The notes under the pieces are model-generated. The model was not told the origin of the DNA and made no database searches. It saw only the letters and a program-made list of their open reading frames with translations. The position numbers and the translations under genes are program-made. From Bactrocera neohumeralis (Eukaryota; Arthropoda; Insecta; Diptera; Tephritidae), in the NCBI RefSeq assembly GCF_024586455.1, contig NC_065923.1, positions 3,413,501-3,477,500 on the forward strand: a DNA stretch of 64,000 nt, written 5' to 3'. Shown here in pieces: positions 12,715-26,250 of this stretch (its first letter is position 1; every line of letters starts with the position of its first letter).

Positions 12715-15700
12715 TTGTAAAACTTTACCTAAGTCGACTTAAACTATTTTAGCTTATTGCCAGTTATGTATGTAGGTACAGACATAAACACTGGCATGAT
12801 ATAAGCGCCGCTGTTATGCAATGACAGACGCAGCAGCTTTCCCGCCAATGTTTACACTGACTTCCAACACCGCAACCGGCTCGCCATCGTTTGCTTGCAC
12901 TTAAGCTCTGTTTATGTTTTGACCAACTGTATATCTACACATGTATGTGTGTCGATGACCAACTACTAAACGCATTGAGCATGTGCAACAAGTGCGCATG
13001 CGAAGAGTCCGAGTCTGCATTGAATTACTATTTTGGCTCGTGGAACTCTCAGCGCCAATACAAACTGCGACCACAAGTGCACACAGACAGACAACGGCAT
13101 ATTTGATGAGTGAGTCCGTAGGTCGTTTGGTTGTTTGGCAATCGTGGCAATCAAGTCGGTCACTTTTGTTGTGTGCATTTTGTTAGCAATGTTTTTGTGA
13201 TTTTTCACTTTGTTTACCGTTTGTCGAGGCAGTTTGGCCACGCGATTGCTAAGGCGGGAATTAGGCTACGAAATAATTGCAGTAGGCGATTTTACGGTAA
13301 CTCAATCAAATGGCAAGTGCATAATACAACAACAGAAAAACGCATTCGTCTGTTGCACTCGCAACTTTGTCGGCGTTGCTCAGAAATAGACACGAATACG
13401 TATGAAAATAAAAATTGGTCAGCTGCGCGCGTTATTGCTATTGTTGGCAAAAGACGAAGTATATACATATGTACACACATATATACGGTGTACATACATA
13501 CATATGTATGGTGGTATATGCTTGTCAAATTATTGCATCCAATTTCGGTTTTGTGCAACTTAATTCGCTCAAGCTTGACGCCGATGGCCAACAGTCGAGT
13601 CCAAACAACATAACAGTAAACAAGAAATTGCAAATTTCAAACCTTGAACTCAAATTTGTGGTATCGCTGTTTTCGTAATTCTATGTGCTTTGCTAATTCT
13701 TTTGATTATTCATTTTGTTGATTTGCTAATTCTATTCTGTTGGCTTTACAACACCAATTTGTATAAACAAATCAAGTTAAGTTTACGCCTTTGCATATGC
13801 ATATGTACATATTTACATGCCTATTTAGTATTTACATATGTATGTATGTATTATATGCGCATTTATTTAGGCAAATCAAAACAGACGATGACAATTAATT
13901 TTATTGAGTGAGAATAGAATAACACTTGTTGAACGCGCCTGCGAAAACTTTAATTTTTTACTGAACTGATTTACAAACAATCGATACTAGCCAAAAAACA
14001 ACAACAACAATAATTTCTATTAAAAAAAACACAATACTTTTTTAACATGCCCTTTTTTTAATAAGTACGCAAAATGAATTAAGCTTTCAAAGTTTCTGAG
14101 TACGGCTGAGTGTGGTGGAGAAATTTCGAATTAAATTTCAGTCAATATATATTTGTATATTGCGTATATTTGTCTATTTTAAAATTCATGGAAAGTTTTT
14201 CGATAACAAAGGTTTGCTTTTAAAAAATCTTGTATCTATTTTTGTTATTGAGAAAATATTCTGTTTTTCCTGTGGAATATTTTTAATTAGCAAAAACAGA
14301 AATGTATTTATTCACCTTATTGTCAACTTCTTATGAATAAATCAATCCAATGTAAAAATGCTTATACGAATTTCGTGTCGATGGACACTGATGGACACTG
14401 TCAAACATGTTTTTGTTTTGATTTATTGGCATTGAAAAGAGTAATTGTAAATTTATAAAGTCAATTTTTAATTACATTCACATATTTTTTATCTAATCTA
14501 ATGTAAAGTATTAGCTGCTTAAATTAGGCAGATAACAATTTTCGGTGACGACTCAATTTGCTTTCCCCATTACAGAAAAAATATGTTATGTATATTTGAT
14601 GGAATAATGGATTAATAAAAAAGCCTCTTGAATGGCACCACATTGGGTAACAACTCAAAAATCGATTTCGATGGTAGCCCTCTGCTATTGAAAGAATCAT
14701 GTAACTTTTTGAAAAGCCTTTCCTACATCAGGATTTTCGGCCTTAGTGTTGTTCAAAAACGTCAACTGTATTTTGCTAATAGGCCTTAGTTCATATAAAA
14801 AACTTATTACAATCAAGTATGTTGTTAATGAGGTATGATTACATTTTATGAGTACTTAATCCAAACTAACAATTTTGTGAACAAATTTTAAGAGGTTATA
14901 CTCATTTGCAAATCAGAAACAACGCGTTTTTTGTGAATTTTTTCTGAAGAAAAATTTCTTTTCAATCAATAAACAAGTAAGATGTAAATTTATATATTTT
15001 AATGTATATATTATATATATTTAATGAATCGCTGATTCATTAAAAAAAATTGAAAGAAAGAACTCTGAAAACGATGACGAGTTTTTTGCAAATTTTTTAT
15101 GAAATCCAAAAACTTAAAAACTTTATTATTACTAAAGATCAATACAAGTTTTGACAAAATGACTCCAAAGTGGTTTAAAATTTGTTAAAAATCTTATTTC
15201 TGACAAATATATCTCAGTAGATATTGTGCAATTTTCAAGTCGAAAGGACCAGCTGTTTCAGAGAAATCTTTTTCATCGACAAATCATTTTCATATCTCCG
15301 AAACCATTTGCTGCAAACCCAACACTTTCTTTGAATTTACCAGAGCTAGAGAACTTCACAGCTATTTTCAAGAGAAATTAGAATAAATAGTCCTAACAAA
15401 AAGTTTGTATCGAGGTAAGCATTCAAACATGCATAGAAGAATAATATAACAATTAAATATTGCTCAACACAATAGAAAACGCCAGCTGTTTTAAAGACTT
15501 GTTTAAGTGACCAGATTATATGCATACATATTTCTCAAGTTGCAAATACTCGTGTGCAAATAATTTTTTCCGAAAATTAATATAAAAAGTTACTCATACG
15601 CCAAGGTGCAAAATATTTCTTTTTCCTATTTTCTACTAAAAAAAAAACTTTTTTTATAAAAATTAAATTACATTATATTTTTTTATACAGATTTTACCAC

Positions 15701-17223
15701 TTTTTTATCAAGTTTTTAAAAGCTTAGCGCGGAAGCTCAGAAAATATTGTAGTGTTAACATTTTTCTGACCACCGCTGTATTAACGCAACGGAAAATTAT
15801 AACCCACAAAACCGTATGCCATATGTAAAACCAAAACAAAAAATTATGCAATAAAAATATTTGCCAACACACGCGCCAAAATAACGGTAAAAACAGGTGA
15901 GCCGACAGGTAGTTAAAAGAAAAATGGCTAGTGGAGCACAGTGTAAAGAAAAAAGCGATATTTCACATATACATACATACTTACGTATATATATGTACAT
16001 AGGTACATACATATATAAACCGCTACGTGAAGGAATGGATGCTACAATTCCATATCAAATTTTAATATAAAACAATGGAAAAGTAATAATTTTGCAAAAT
16101 AGAAAACGAGTCTTAATTCAAAACGCCATAATAGACGGAATATGAAAAGGTTATGCACGTAACTCTGAATATAAAAAGTTACATATATAGACATTTATGA
16201 AGTAAGATAAGTACTTAGCTTACGAAAAAAAAATTTCGATAGAAATTAAGTTTTATTTCTCGTCTTTGGTCAATATACTAAGCACTTATCGGACCGTCAT
16301 CGTATGTGTGTATGTATGTATATACAAAAAGTGTACATTACAAAACCGGAAATGTGTGAAAATCGATATAATAATACTAATATGCTTAAAAATTTCGCAG
16401 AGTTGCTATTATGACATCGAAATAAATTTCTTTTGTAACAGAGAGAAATAAATCAGAAGTCGTAGAAAGAGAGAGCAAAACGAACTGGGTTACATGTGGT
16501 TTAGCAGTTTATATATGTATGTATGTCAGTAAGTAGGTAATAGCAGCCACGATCTCTCAATCAAAGCAAATTCCAATTAGGTACAAACAGCTGAAAGTGT
16601 GGTCGCAAACCAGTTTCATGATCAATAGCCACATTAACTTAATGCGATAAGATTGTAAATACACAAGTGTTATGCTATGCTGAGTTATGCGCGCGCATGT
16701 CCAAATCGGCTAAACGACGCACAAAAGCACAAGCAACAATTATGGACACATGTATGAAATTGCAGGCGATCAATTAGGCGTGCGGCTTGACTTTTACATT
16801 GTACAAACGAACAGTTTTCGGCAAAAGTGCGTTAAATGAGTAAGAGCAGACACTTACAGGTGTGAATGGCGCACCATTGTTCATTTCATTTTTCATAAGT
16901 AAACAAACACTCGCGCTCACGAGTTCAGGCGTGATATGCGCGACATTTGCGTCTGCTGGGGAAGATGTCTGACAGCAACTGTCATCAAATCGGAATTTTC
17001 GTTCAAATATTTGCTTAACAGAAATTTACATATGTGCACATACGTACATACGTACATACATATGTATTTACACACGTGTGTGCACTTTTTATTACCGAGA
17101 CCTTGTGAGCGCGCGCTTTCATTCACCATTTCACAATACAACAAAATAAGTAATATAGGGGAGAGCGTAATTTTGAGCAGCAAAGTTGTGTATGGAAGAG
17201 CGAAAGACAAATGGCGAAAGCGG

Positions 17224-17330
17224 ACGAAATTAATTTTTTTGGATGTTGCATCATAACCACTGCTTAATTTTGGCAAAACGATGCAACACTTTGCAGCTTC
17301 ATCATGAGCAGTGGAAAAAATTAATTTCGT
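17224..17330. repeat. Foldback sequence of about 107 bp with nested inverted repeats
   Basis: Three pairs are nested: ACGAAATTAATTTTTT at 17,224-17,239 with its perfect complement at 17,315-17,330; GTTGCATC at 17,245-17,252 with GATGCAAC at 17,280-17,287; and CCACTGCT at 17,257-17,264 with AGCAGTGG at 17,307-17,314. It could be a tiny MITE or a hairpin-forming relic. No coding content. Confidence 0.55.
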
Positions 17331-17375
17331 GCGCGAAATAAAGGGTGATACAAGATGAAATTCGACGGAATATTT

Positions 17376-17900
17376 ATACCCTGAACAGGGTATATTACGG
17401 TTGTCACGAAGTTTGTAAGACCCAGAAGGAAGGGTCGGAGACCCTATAAAGTTATATATGTATATAAATGATCAGTATGTCGAGCTGAGTCGATTTAGCC
17501 ATGTCCGTCTGTCTGCCTGTCTGTCTGTATATATACGAACTAGTCCCTCAGTTTTTAAGATATCGTTTTGAAATTTTGTAAACGTCATTTTCTCTTCAAG
17601 AAGCTGCTCATTTGTCGGAACTGCCGATATCGGACCACTATAACAAATAGCTGCCATATAAACTGAACGATCGGAATCAAGAGCTTGTATGGAAAACTTT
17701 CACATTTGACAATGTATATTCACGAAATTTGGCATGGATTACTGCTTAAGGTAACAATATAATCTCCAAAAAAATTCTTCAGAACGAATTACTATAGCAT
17801 ATAGCTTCCATACAAACTGAACACATAGTTACTAAGAGAAATGCACCTGTGAAGGGTATTTAGCTCCGGTGCAACCGAAGTTAACGTTTTTTCTTGTTTT
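17376..17900 (+). repeat. Dispersed repeat family R1, longest copy
   Basis: It begins with the palindrome ACCCTGAACAGGGTAT, continues with the AGACCCTATAAAGT and AAATGATCAG blocks, a (CTGT)n run, CCGATATCGGACCACTATA and AGCTGCCATA, and ends ...AACCGAAGTTAACGTTTTTTC. It is non-coding. Similar sequences are, to my knowledge, common in fly genomes, but I cannot name the element. Confidence 0.72.
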
Positions 17901-18459
17901 ATTTTCGGTTGAAAATTTATATATTTTAATGCACAGAAATCGTTTTTATACAAATAAATAAATTTAAAAAATAAAAATAACAGTATTAATAACTGCATAA
18001 CCTGCACATTTTAGTCGTTAACAATCACTCTAATCTTATAATAATTATTAAAATGATATAAAACTTTTATGACTGAAATGAGGCACCTTTTAAAGTCGAT
18101 TTATCAACAAGCAATTTCGAAAATTAATTACCGTTATTTTGACAAACTTGGCAGGTGAAAGCAAGTCTGTAGAAATAGCCGTAGTATTAAATAATCTTAA
18201 AACCTTGAAATTTTGGCTGCACCGAAGCTATAATACGCTTCACCTTCTGAGCAATTTGTTAGGAGACTGCAGCGTGTTCATGGACAATACTCCACGCCAA
18301 ACATCGTGAAAAAAGGAAGGTGAAAAAGTTTTCCATACAAGAAGTTTGTATAGCTATAGTGATCCGATAACGGCGGTTCCGACAAATAAACAGCTGCTTA
18401 TGGAGAAAAGGACGTGTGCAAAATACCAGAGAGTATGAATAATTATTTTTTCATCCTTT

Positions 18460-19160
18460 CAAATACATACGTAGGTTACCTTTTATATTCGAGAACAAAA
18501 ACAAATTTTAATAATCGAAAATCGTTTTTTTATTTTTCAAAATATTCTCCATTAAGATCATGACGAACTGGAAGCATTACCCGCCGAAGATTGTTTTGAA
18601 ACACAAAAGAGCTCACAGAATTACTTGCGACTCACTTAAGCAGCAATTTAAAAACGATTAAAAGCAGTCGGATGCATTCGAAAGCACGGAAAATGGGTTC
18701 TATGTAAAGGGAAGCCAAGAGACGTTGACGTTTTGCATGTCAGATATTCTACTTAAACACAAAAAAATTAAATGGGAAACCCAGCCAAGTTACCAAGTCA
18801 ACGACAAAGACCAATAACCATGACGCTCAGGTAAAGCTCTGTATACGGTGGGATCAGCTTAGCGTTCTGTATTGTGAGCTTCTAAAACCGCGTGCAACAA
18901 TTAATGGGGAACTCATCAAATTGAAGCAAGCGATTGCCGAAAAACGCCCAGAATTTGCGACAAGATTTGAGGCAATAATTTTTCACAATGAAAACGCTCG
19001 CTCATGATGCTACTTTATTTAAAAAATATTTGGAACAAAGTGGCTGGGAAGTTATGCCTCACTCGACTTATTATCCAGACCTCCTCTGACTACCATTTGT
19101 TTCGCTGGAAAAGAGTTTATTCAGAACAGGGTACCAAAACCTGTTTTTGAAGGTTGAAAT
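18460..19160 (+). mobile_element. mariner relic (Mos1/mauritiana-like)
   Basis: The plus strand shows broken transposase: a block equivalent to HLKAVGCIRKHGKWVL (18,650-18,705), FCMSDILL (18,735-18,760), then KLWIRWDQL-like and LYCELLKPRATINGELIK, QAIAEKRPEFATRF and the degraded second-aspartate box IIFHNENARS (about 18,975-19,005). Stops and frame shifts are frequent. An antisense-oriented stretch at 18,530-18,565 (TTCAAAATATTCTCCATTAAGAT) suggests rearranged pieces. Confidence 0.68.
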
Positions 19161-19859
19161 TTAGAGGACGATAAAATTGTAAAATTATTTTCTCATAAAC
19201 TACTGAAGTTAAATCGATGAAATTTTGTGAAGTCAAAGAAAAATGTTCTTCCTATATTATAAATATTTTTTCATGATCCATTTGTTTAAATAATAATATT
19301 TTACATAATTTTTTGTTAAACAATTGAAATTTTTTAAGTGTTCTTCACGCTAAAAAAATTGAAAAGTATGTAACACAACGCGGAAAATATTCACCTTTAA
19401 TAATCTGCAAAAAAATTTTTGTTCATTCATACCATCCCAAAGATATTGAATTTTTTGTCCGCCTACCTCTTTTAAAACGTATGGCACAACCATCGTTGCC
19501 TTCAATAACTTTAACAAAAAAAAAATAATTTTAACGAAATATTTATATCACGGGGTATGGGTCTGGTCCCCTTCCTAATGAACTGCTAATTTTCAAAATC
19601 GGAGATTTTTCGAAATTTTCCTGGACCACTTGACGTGGTTTGACCCATATAGTATAAATATTTCTATTTATCTAATGTAAAAACACGGTCCATTTAAATA
19701 ATGCGTTTCCGGTTATTTTTTCCATTTGAGTAATTGTCAATATAATTACTACAAACTAACACCATTTGATACAAAAAAGCAAATGCAAATAGTAATTAAA
19801 TTAATATACTCTTATTTGTTATCACCACAATTAATTTTCATAAAATATGGTAGCTACAG

Positions 19860-20262
19860 CGGTTCAAAAAGTGCACTTGTAGACATTTTGACGAAGCCGT
19901 TAATTAAATGATAAAAAACAATTTTAAATAAATTTTGTTACATTATATAATCGGACTTGAGGTTTGCTTTAAGTGGTTGTCATACAATGTAAAAAAGTAA
20001 ATAAAGCTTATTTTAAGTTAAATATTAATTTTTATTTTTAAAATTAATTTGGCAATTTGGAGAAACAAAATCCGTGTAATTTGTATAAAGGCAAGAGGAA
20101 GATTTTTATAATTACTAGTTTTAATGGTTCAATAAGTGCACTTATAATGACTAATATAATTAAATGATAGCAATAAATTTTCGTAGATTTTAGGTTTGAA
20201 GTTTACTTTAAGTGGTTGCCATACAATGTAAAAAAGTACTGTTTATTTTAACTTAAAATGCC
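19860..20262 (+). repeat. Diverged direct duplication, two units of about 150 bp
   Basis: Unit one (from about 19,860) and unit two (from about 20,123) share GGTTCAANAAGTGCACTT, AATTAAATGATA, TTTAAGTGGTTGYCATACAA with TGTAAAAAAGTA following, and TTATTTTAASTTAAA in the same order. They are separated by unrelated AT-rich DNA. No protein is encoded that I trust. Confidence 0.5.
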
Positions 20263-20831
20263 ATTAGACGCAATTAAATGCAAATTTCGGTATTTCACCT
20301 TAAAGGTACATACATACATACATATGTACATATGGAGATATATATTCGGTATAAACACCGTAGTAAACATTTGCAAATCAATTATTTCATTTACTCGATG
20401 ATAATTTCAGCGAACATTTATTTACCGAAGATTTTTAAGCACAATTTACCACATAAAATCCGTTACTGTAAATGTTGGTTTTACAAAATTATACAAAATT
20501 ATTATTGTTATTGCTGCCGCCCACAGAAATATGTGTAAATAAAGGCGCGACTGACGCCAAAGCGAATGCATGCGATTGGGTGGTAACTTTAAAACGGCGA
20601 TGACTACACCTTCTTCCTTGGCGGATACAAAACATTAGGTACATATGTACATTCAAAAGTTTTACTAATAAATTGAATTTACTTGTAGCACATAAATATT
20701 TAAGTATATACGTTTAACTGTAAATGTGTACTTATATCTATAAACAGACATGCTATGTGTGAATCCAGCCGAGGGAAATCGATAAAAGGTGGCATAAAAA
20801 ATGTTAACAGTAAAAGCAACAGTTAGGAAGG

Positions 20832-21410
20832 GCTAAGTTCGGGTATGACCGAACATTTTAAACTCTCGCAACTTGCAAGGATTAAAGCGAGGTAGCCAGT
20901 ACCTTCAAGAACATAAGGCTTGTTAGTTACTTATAAGGATCTAGGGCGAGTTTTAGCAGGGTTATCAACCGATTTCATCCATTTTCACTCTGTCGGTAGG
21001 AATTCTTATAATATTTGAGCCCGGTGAATTTGGTTATAGTACCTTTAGTGGTTCAGGAGATATGTTCATTAAAACTAATAGACGGCGGGCCCCGTCCGCT
21101 TTTTCAAAACTCTCAGCCCACAGGTGCCCCTTGCTCCTGCGCTTCCCTGTACCAAATTAGAGTTTTATATCTTAATTTAGTGTTTAGTTATGGCACTTTA
21201 TACATATTCGGTTGATGGCATTTTGTAAGCGTGGCAGAGGTCCGATTACGACCATCTACGAACTCCGCCTTACCTTGCCTGGACGGAGAGATAGTCCCAG
21301 TGTCCCGGATTTTAACTCATTTCGTCATCCAGATCGTTTATATTGGTGATAAATTCAACCGTTAGGTGAACAAAACTATGTATCAACATGTTGCTGGAGT
21401 ATAAAAACTG
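20832..21410 (+). repeat. Dispersed repeat family R2, long copy
   Basis: It starts around AAGTTCGGGTATGACCGAAC (containing the inverted pair GTTCGG/CCGAAC) and ends at CAACATGTTGCTGGAGTATAA. Its 3' third matches the fragment at 4,150-4,350 in the same orientation. It is non-coding. Confidence 0.6.
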
Positions 21411-22139
21411 GTCAACCTGCGACATAAGTATCTCCGCACACCTACATCTACACCTTTCGAAAAGTTGGGCGGTGTCAATGACTCGTGCAACCAGGAAAAC
21501 TTAGCATATACCTGCAAATTCAACGCGGATAATTGCGAGGTGGCACGTAAAGTTTACGCTAATTCACCACTCACAGCAAATAGAAATAGCTCGACAAAAA
21601 ACTAGCAACTACATAATGCATGCAACAGTTCTTTCTTTCTTTTTAGGGCGAATGATTAAGCGCTGGAACGTACGTACGTATATACAAACACAGATGTACA
21701 GAGGAAGCATGAATAAGTGGCGTAACTTGGTAAAAAAGACGTTATAAGCTCACTGGACTCATATATTTAAGTGTGTACGCACGTAGTTCAAGAAGAGAAC
21801 TGACCATTTGCAGTTTAATTTCGTTTTTTCGGACACGCTAATTTGACACCAGGTAACTTACACATATTGATATCTGTGTTATGCCCAACTATGCGTTCTG
21901 GTGGAAGTACTAAGCAGCGGTAAGCGCTCTCAGCTGAGTACTTGTTGTAATACCAAAAAGCGCAAAAACACAGCAACAAGAGACTTAGGAGTTTGCATGC
22001 TCCCTGACACCAATAATAAAGTAGTCTCTCTAAATTACATTGACAAAGTCCAGCATCTTACACAACGCATAGCAGAGTAGATACCCACAACACCTTCACG
22101 AACTTCTTTGCAGTGAATGACGGTCTGGAAGTATAGCAG

Positions 22140-22520
22140 CAAAGCAAATGGGCCTAGTTGTGAACGAGGGCAAGACAAAATATCTCCTCTCATCAAACAG
22201 TCGTCGCATTCGCGACTAGGCTCCCACGTCACTGTTGACAGTCATAACTTTGAAGTCGTAGATAACTTCGTCTATCTTGGAACCAGCATCAACACCAACA
22301 ACAACGTCAGCCTCGAAATCCAACGAAGAATATCTCTTGCCAACAGCTGCTACTTCGGACTAAGTAGGCAATTGAGAAGTAAAGTTATTCTTCGACGAAC
22401 AAAAACCATACTCTATACATAAGTCACTCATTATTTCCGTCCTGCTATATGATGCAGAGCCATGGACGATGACAACATCTGATAAGACGGCGTTACGAGT
22501 TTTCGAGAAAAAGGAAACAG
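22140..22520 (+). mobile_element. Non-LTR retrotransposon (RTE-like) 3' fragment, second copy
   Basis: The plus-strand frames give MGLVVNEGKTKYLLSSN, then after a frame break SRLGSHVTVDSHNFEVVDNF, a YLGTSINTNNNVSLEIQ block, SLANSCYFGLSRQLRSK and, after another break, SVLLYDAEPWT and ALRVFEKK. This is the same family as 1,588-2,450 but covers only the part downstream of the YADD box. It is a 5'-truncated dead copy. Confidence 0.75.
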
Positions 22521-23449
22521 GAATCTCCAATTGGCGCCACCTTGCGAAAAAAAGAAACGACTGACGCGCTGTTGTTAACTCGGTTATAACTGCGTAAGCG
22601 GTTTCTACGCCAGTAAGAAAGAAAAAAATTGTACTATGACACCAATGTGAACGCGGTAAAAAGAGCTGACTTAATGAGTTGAGCTGTGTTTTGGTAATTT
22701 TCACAGACAGTTTCTCGACATTAACATAAATAGAACGAAATTTACATAAATAATTAATTGTAAAACTTAAAAAAAACTGAATACAATTACGGGGTTTAAA
22801 TATAACTGCAACCCTTTAACTAGTACAGGATGTTGTAAATCAGTTTTTTCGCTAAGCTTTCATAAAAACTATATTTATTATAAATTAACTCATAAACTGA
22901 TTTGATAAATTCTACAATTAATATTCGTATTAGCAATTTGTTATAGAAAGCCTCTTACCCGGAGTTGTATAGGTCACAAATCCGCTTGCCCTCAATGACA
23001 ACATTTATCTTGTCATTTACTTTCTAAGTAAACATTTTCGAAAGCTTTCAATATTACTTAGTTGAAATAACTGACGAATTTCCTGTAAATTCTATTGACA
23101 AGTGCAGCGTCGCACCCAACCGGAAAGGAACGACAATGCAAACGAGGACAAATATTAAATATTAACAATTAGCATTTACATGCATCTTTAAGAATCGATG
23201 TTAGTTTGCCAAACAAATAGGAACAAAGTTTATACAAATACTAGTTCGAATAGTTGCGTAAGCTATTGTTAATATTTGTTTAGCAAAGTGGCTTATAGAG
23301 CGTGTTTTATTGCCATGCAATTCTAGTCGAGAGTCTCTCTGTGTTCTCAGGTGAAAACAGGTGGATAAATTTCTTTTGTAGCATTACAATAGTATTTAAA
23401 TACAATCGGGTAGTGGAGAATGAGGGATCTCTTTAGATTCGGGGCGTTC

Positions 23450-24100
23450 AAATAAAAATATAACCTAAAAGGATGATCCTTATTTACAAATGTCGTCTGC
23501 AACGGCTAGTAGATATAAGCGAATATAAAAAATTTCAAACAGGTTTTGAAATCCAGGTATAGCGGTATGAAGTGAGCGTTATGATACATCAATCGTCAAC
23601 TTCGACTGGAAAAACAGATCGCCTCGGTAAGAAGGCAATGCTCTATGTTTAGTTGGATATGAAGGGTGTGGTCATGGTCGTGAGCTTCTAAACCCTCATG
23701 AAGCTGTTAATCGATACAAACAACAAACCATGCATTGATTGAAAATCTACCAGATTGGGCCAGAAGGCACGGCAATGTAATTTTGTTACACGACAATGCA
23801 ACTTCACATAAAGCAAAATCAGTTGAGGATACAATCAAAGTAGTTGGTTGGGAGCTGCTACCTCACCGGCCGTATTCACCAGACTTGGTCCCTTCCGATT
23901 TCAATTTTTTTCATCGATGGGACACACATTGGCTTAGCAGCAATTCAATTCCAACACAGAGGTCGAAAATTAGATTGGTTTGCTTCAAAACGTGTGCAAA
24001 TTGTCATTTTCATAAAAAACGCTCATATCCTACCCAGGTACACCTGGTATACTCTTACCATGCTACCCTGTATCTATTTAAATAAGGATAATGATTAAGG
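23450..24100 (+). mobile_element. mariner relic, family M3 copy 1
   Basis: The best-kept part (23,735-23,930) reads WARRHGNVILLHDNATSHKA, then VVGWELLPHRPYSPDLVPSD, which covers the second catalytic aspartate (HDNATSH) and the SPDLxPSD motif of mariner transposases. The N-terminal half is missing or unreadable, and the tail shifts frame after HRWDTHWL. The same family lies at 52,395-53,240. Confidence 0.78.
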
Positions 24101-25309
24101 TTTGAAATCTATCATTTGGTGTGGTGTGGTATAACAGGTCACTTATAGTAGTAGCAGCATAGTTTGTATACACTATTTCTGCATCTAAATGGTAGGTCCT
24201 TGCTTTCACTCCTGGCATATTTGGGCAATATACTTACATATGTATACTTTTTTATCTTGCAGCTTGTATTGAGTAAGTTCCATCTGCTCTGAGCTATTTG
24301 TTCTGAGTGCATATAAAACGTTGCCAGTTAATGGTATTGACTCCGCTTCGGATTCGTCTAAAGAGGCTCCTAGCTTTGCCAAACCGGTCTGTCGTTGCCA
24401 AAAATGTCCCTGTCCTCCCGTAGTTATACAATATAACTTTGCAGGCCTTCTCCATACCTAGTACTTTCGCTTGGAAGATGCTGGCTGGGTTTAGTAAGCG
24501 AATAGAAGTAGAGATATCATTGGTAGAAACTTAAGAAAAATCATTATTTTTAAATTCTCAAGCGATCAGTGCGTAAAAAGCCTGGAATAAAACCCTTTTG
24601 CTAAAGGCTGGCTATTGGGAATAACTATTAATGTACATAAATTAATACATACATAGCATACATATGCACGTAACGTACATAATAATGTAAATAGGATAAG
24701 TGCAAAAACACTTGAATAAGCAGATCTGAAAAATAATATTGAAATATAAATGGAATCGATTGCAAATATTTATTCGCCATAATGCAACCAAAGCGCATAT
24801 GTGCGCATATTCGAAGTTTTACAAATTAAAAATACAAAAAAAAAAAAAACAATAATCAATAATGCAATTCGATCGCTAATATAAACATTTTAGATTTTTT
24901 TTGTGGCTTGCCATTAGTGCTTTGGGATTGCAAGTCATTTTGTTAGCTGTGCGTAAAGTTTATTGATTTTACACTAGACGACACAGTAATGAAACACGAA
25001 TAAACACTGAACAAATATTTATTTCCAGGCGCTAGGTGCTGCATATAATTCTAGCGAAATGCATAAGAGCACATGCGAATAAATACTTTCAAGAACTTTG
25101 TAGCTGTAAACGTAAATTTCATATAAATCATACGAAGGAGAAAGCACTGTAAAATTGTAGTAAGCCCTGAGAAGTATTTTACAGCACAGTTGGCCCCCGC
25201 ATGATCAAATTGGTTGTTGTTGTTTACTGAGTTGACTATTGTGTATATTATATTCATTACGCCCACTTCATCTCCGAATACAACTCTGAAATTTTAAATA
25301 TTTGGAACA

Positions 25310-26250
25310 TTCTTGGCGGGTTGTTTAGAAAAAAAAGCAACCAAGAATATCTCGAACGCCACTAATGATGTTACAAGTTGTAAAGTTCTCATCCAGTGAA
25401 CTGTATAAGTACGATGATCCGAATCCATAGGGTGGAAATAGTAGAAAATCAGCTGTATAATATATTAAGAAGCCATTAAAGCAAAACTATTCGAAAGACG
25501 AGATCGTAGAAAAAGGGCCTCATTTGAAGAGCAAGAAAGTGTAGTCTCATCAATGTACCGTATGAGACATACGTGAAAAGGATGCAAATTGCATTAAGTC
25601 ACCTCTCAATTGCTTTATCTGATCTCCAGATACCTTTTCCTATTCTTACAGCCCATGAGAATGTTCTCTAAAAGAAAATCTTACGATTGATTGCCCAGAT
25701 TCAGTCCCTGTAGTACTGTGAGTGAAATAAACGCAATGTGCCTCGGCTTGAATAAAATATGTATGTATGCATATGCTAAAACTATACATATGTATATGAT
25801 TATAGCGGTGTGATGCACTTTGAATTCCTTCCGCCGAGCTAAACTGTCAACCAAAATATTATTTGAGCATTTTGCCTCGTTTACGTTAAGCTATTCGTCT
25901 GAAACGGTCAGAATTATTGGCGACCAGCTTCTTTATCACGAAAATGCACGACATCATACTAAGTTGGATCTTCGCGACTCGGTTTACAACCAACACTGAT
26001 TTGGCGCAATGCGTCTACTGGTTATTCAACAAACTCAAAAAGCCAATCGGGGACCCCGTTTTGACACGATTGAAGAGATAAAAACCTAAAGAAGATATTA
26101 AGGAAAATATACTATTCTGACTATTTTTGGGGACTGGAAAAAGTGTTGGCAAAAGTTTTGTCGGGCGGAACTTACTTTGAAGGAGATGAAATTGAATAGG
26201 AAGAATCAGTAAAGATTTTACATTTTATTAACAAATTCACGGAACGTTTT
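25310..26250 (+). mobile_element. mariner-like relic, heavily decayed
   Basis: Recognisable only in pieces: a YHENARHHTKLDLRDSVYNQ stretch at about 25,935-26,000 corresponding to the second catalytic aspartate box (with the key residue altered to E), then a tail with ELTLKEMKLNRKNQ near 26,170-26,210. Stops are frequent, and the boundaries are rough. Confidence 0.45.

Noticed and set aside
12891..13633. Several overlapping open frames on both strands (up to 160 codons)
   Set aside because: They overlap in several frames, include translated (ACAT)n microsatellite, and show no recognisable domain. A locally higher GC content explains the missing stops.
19726..19911. A short frame ending SALVDILTKPLIK, resembling the DILTKPL end of copia polyproteins
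   Set aside because: Only seven residues match, nothing upstream resembles RNase H or reverse transcriptase, and the sequence belongs to a diverged non-coding duplication.
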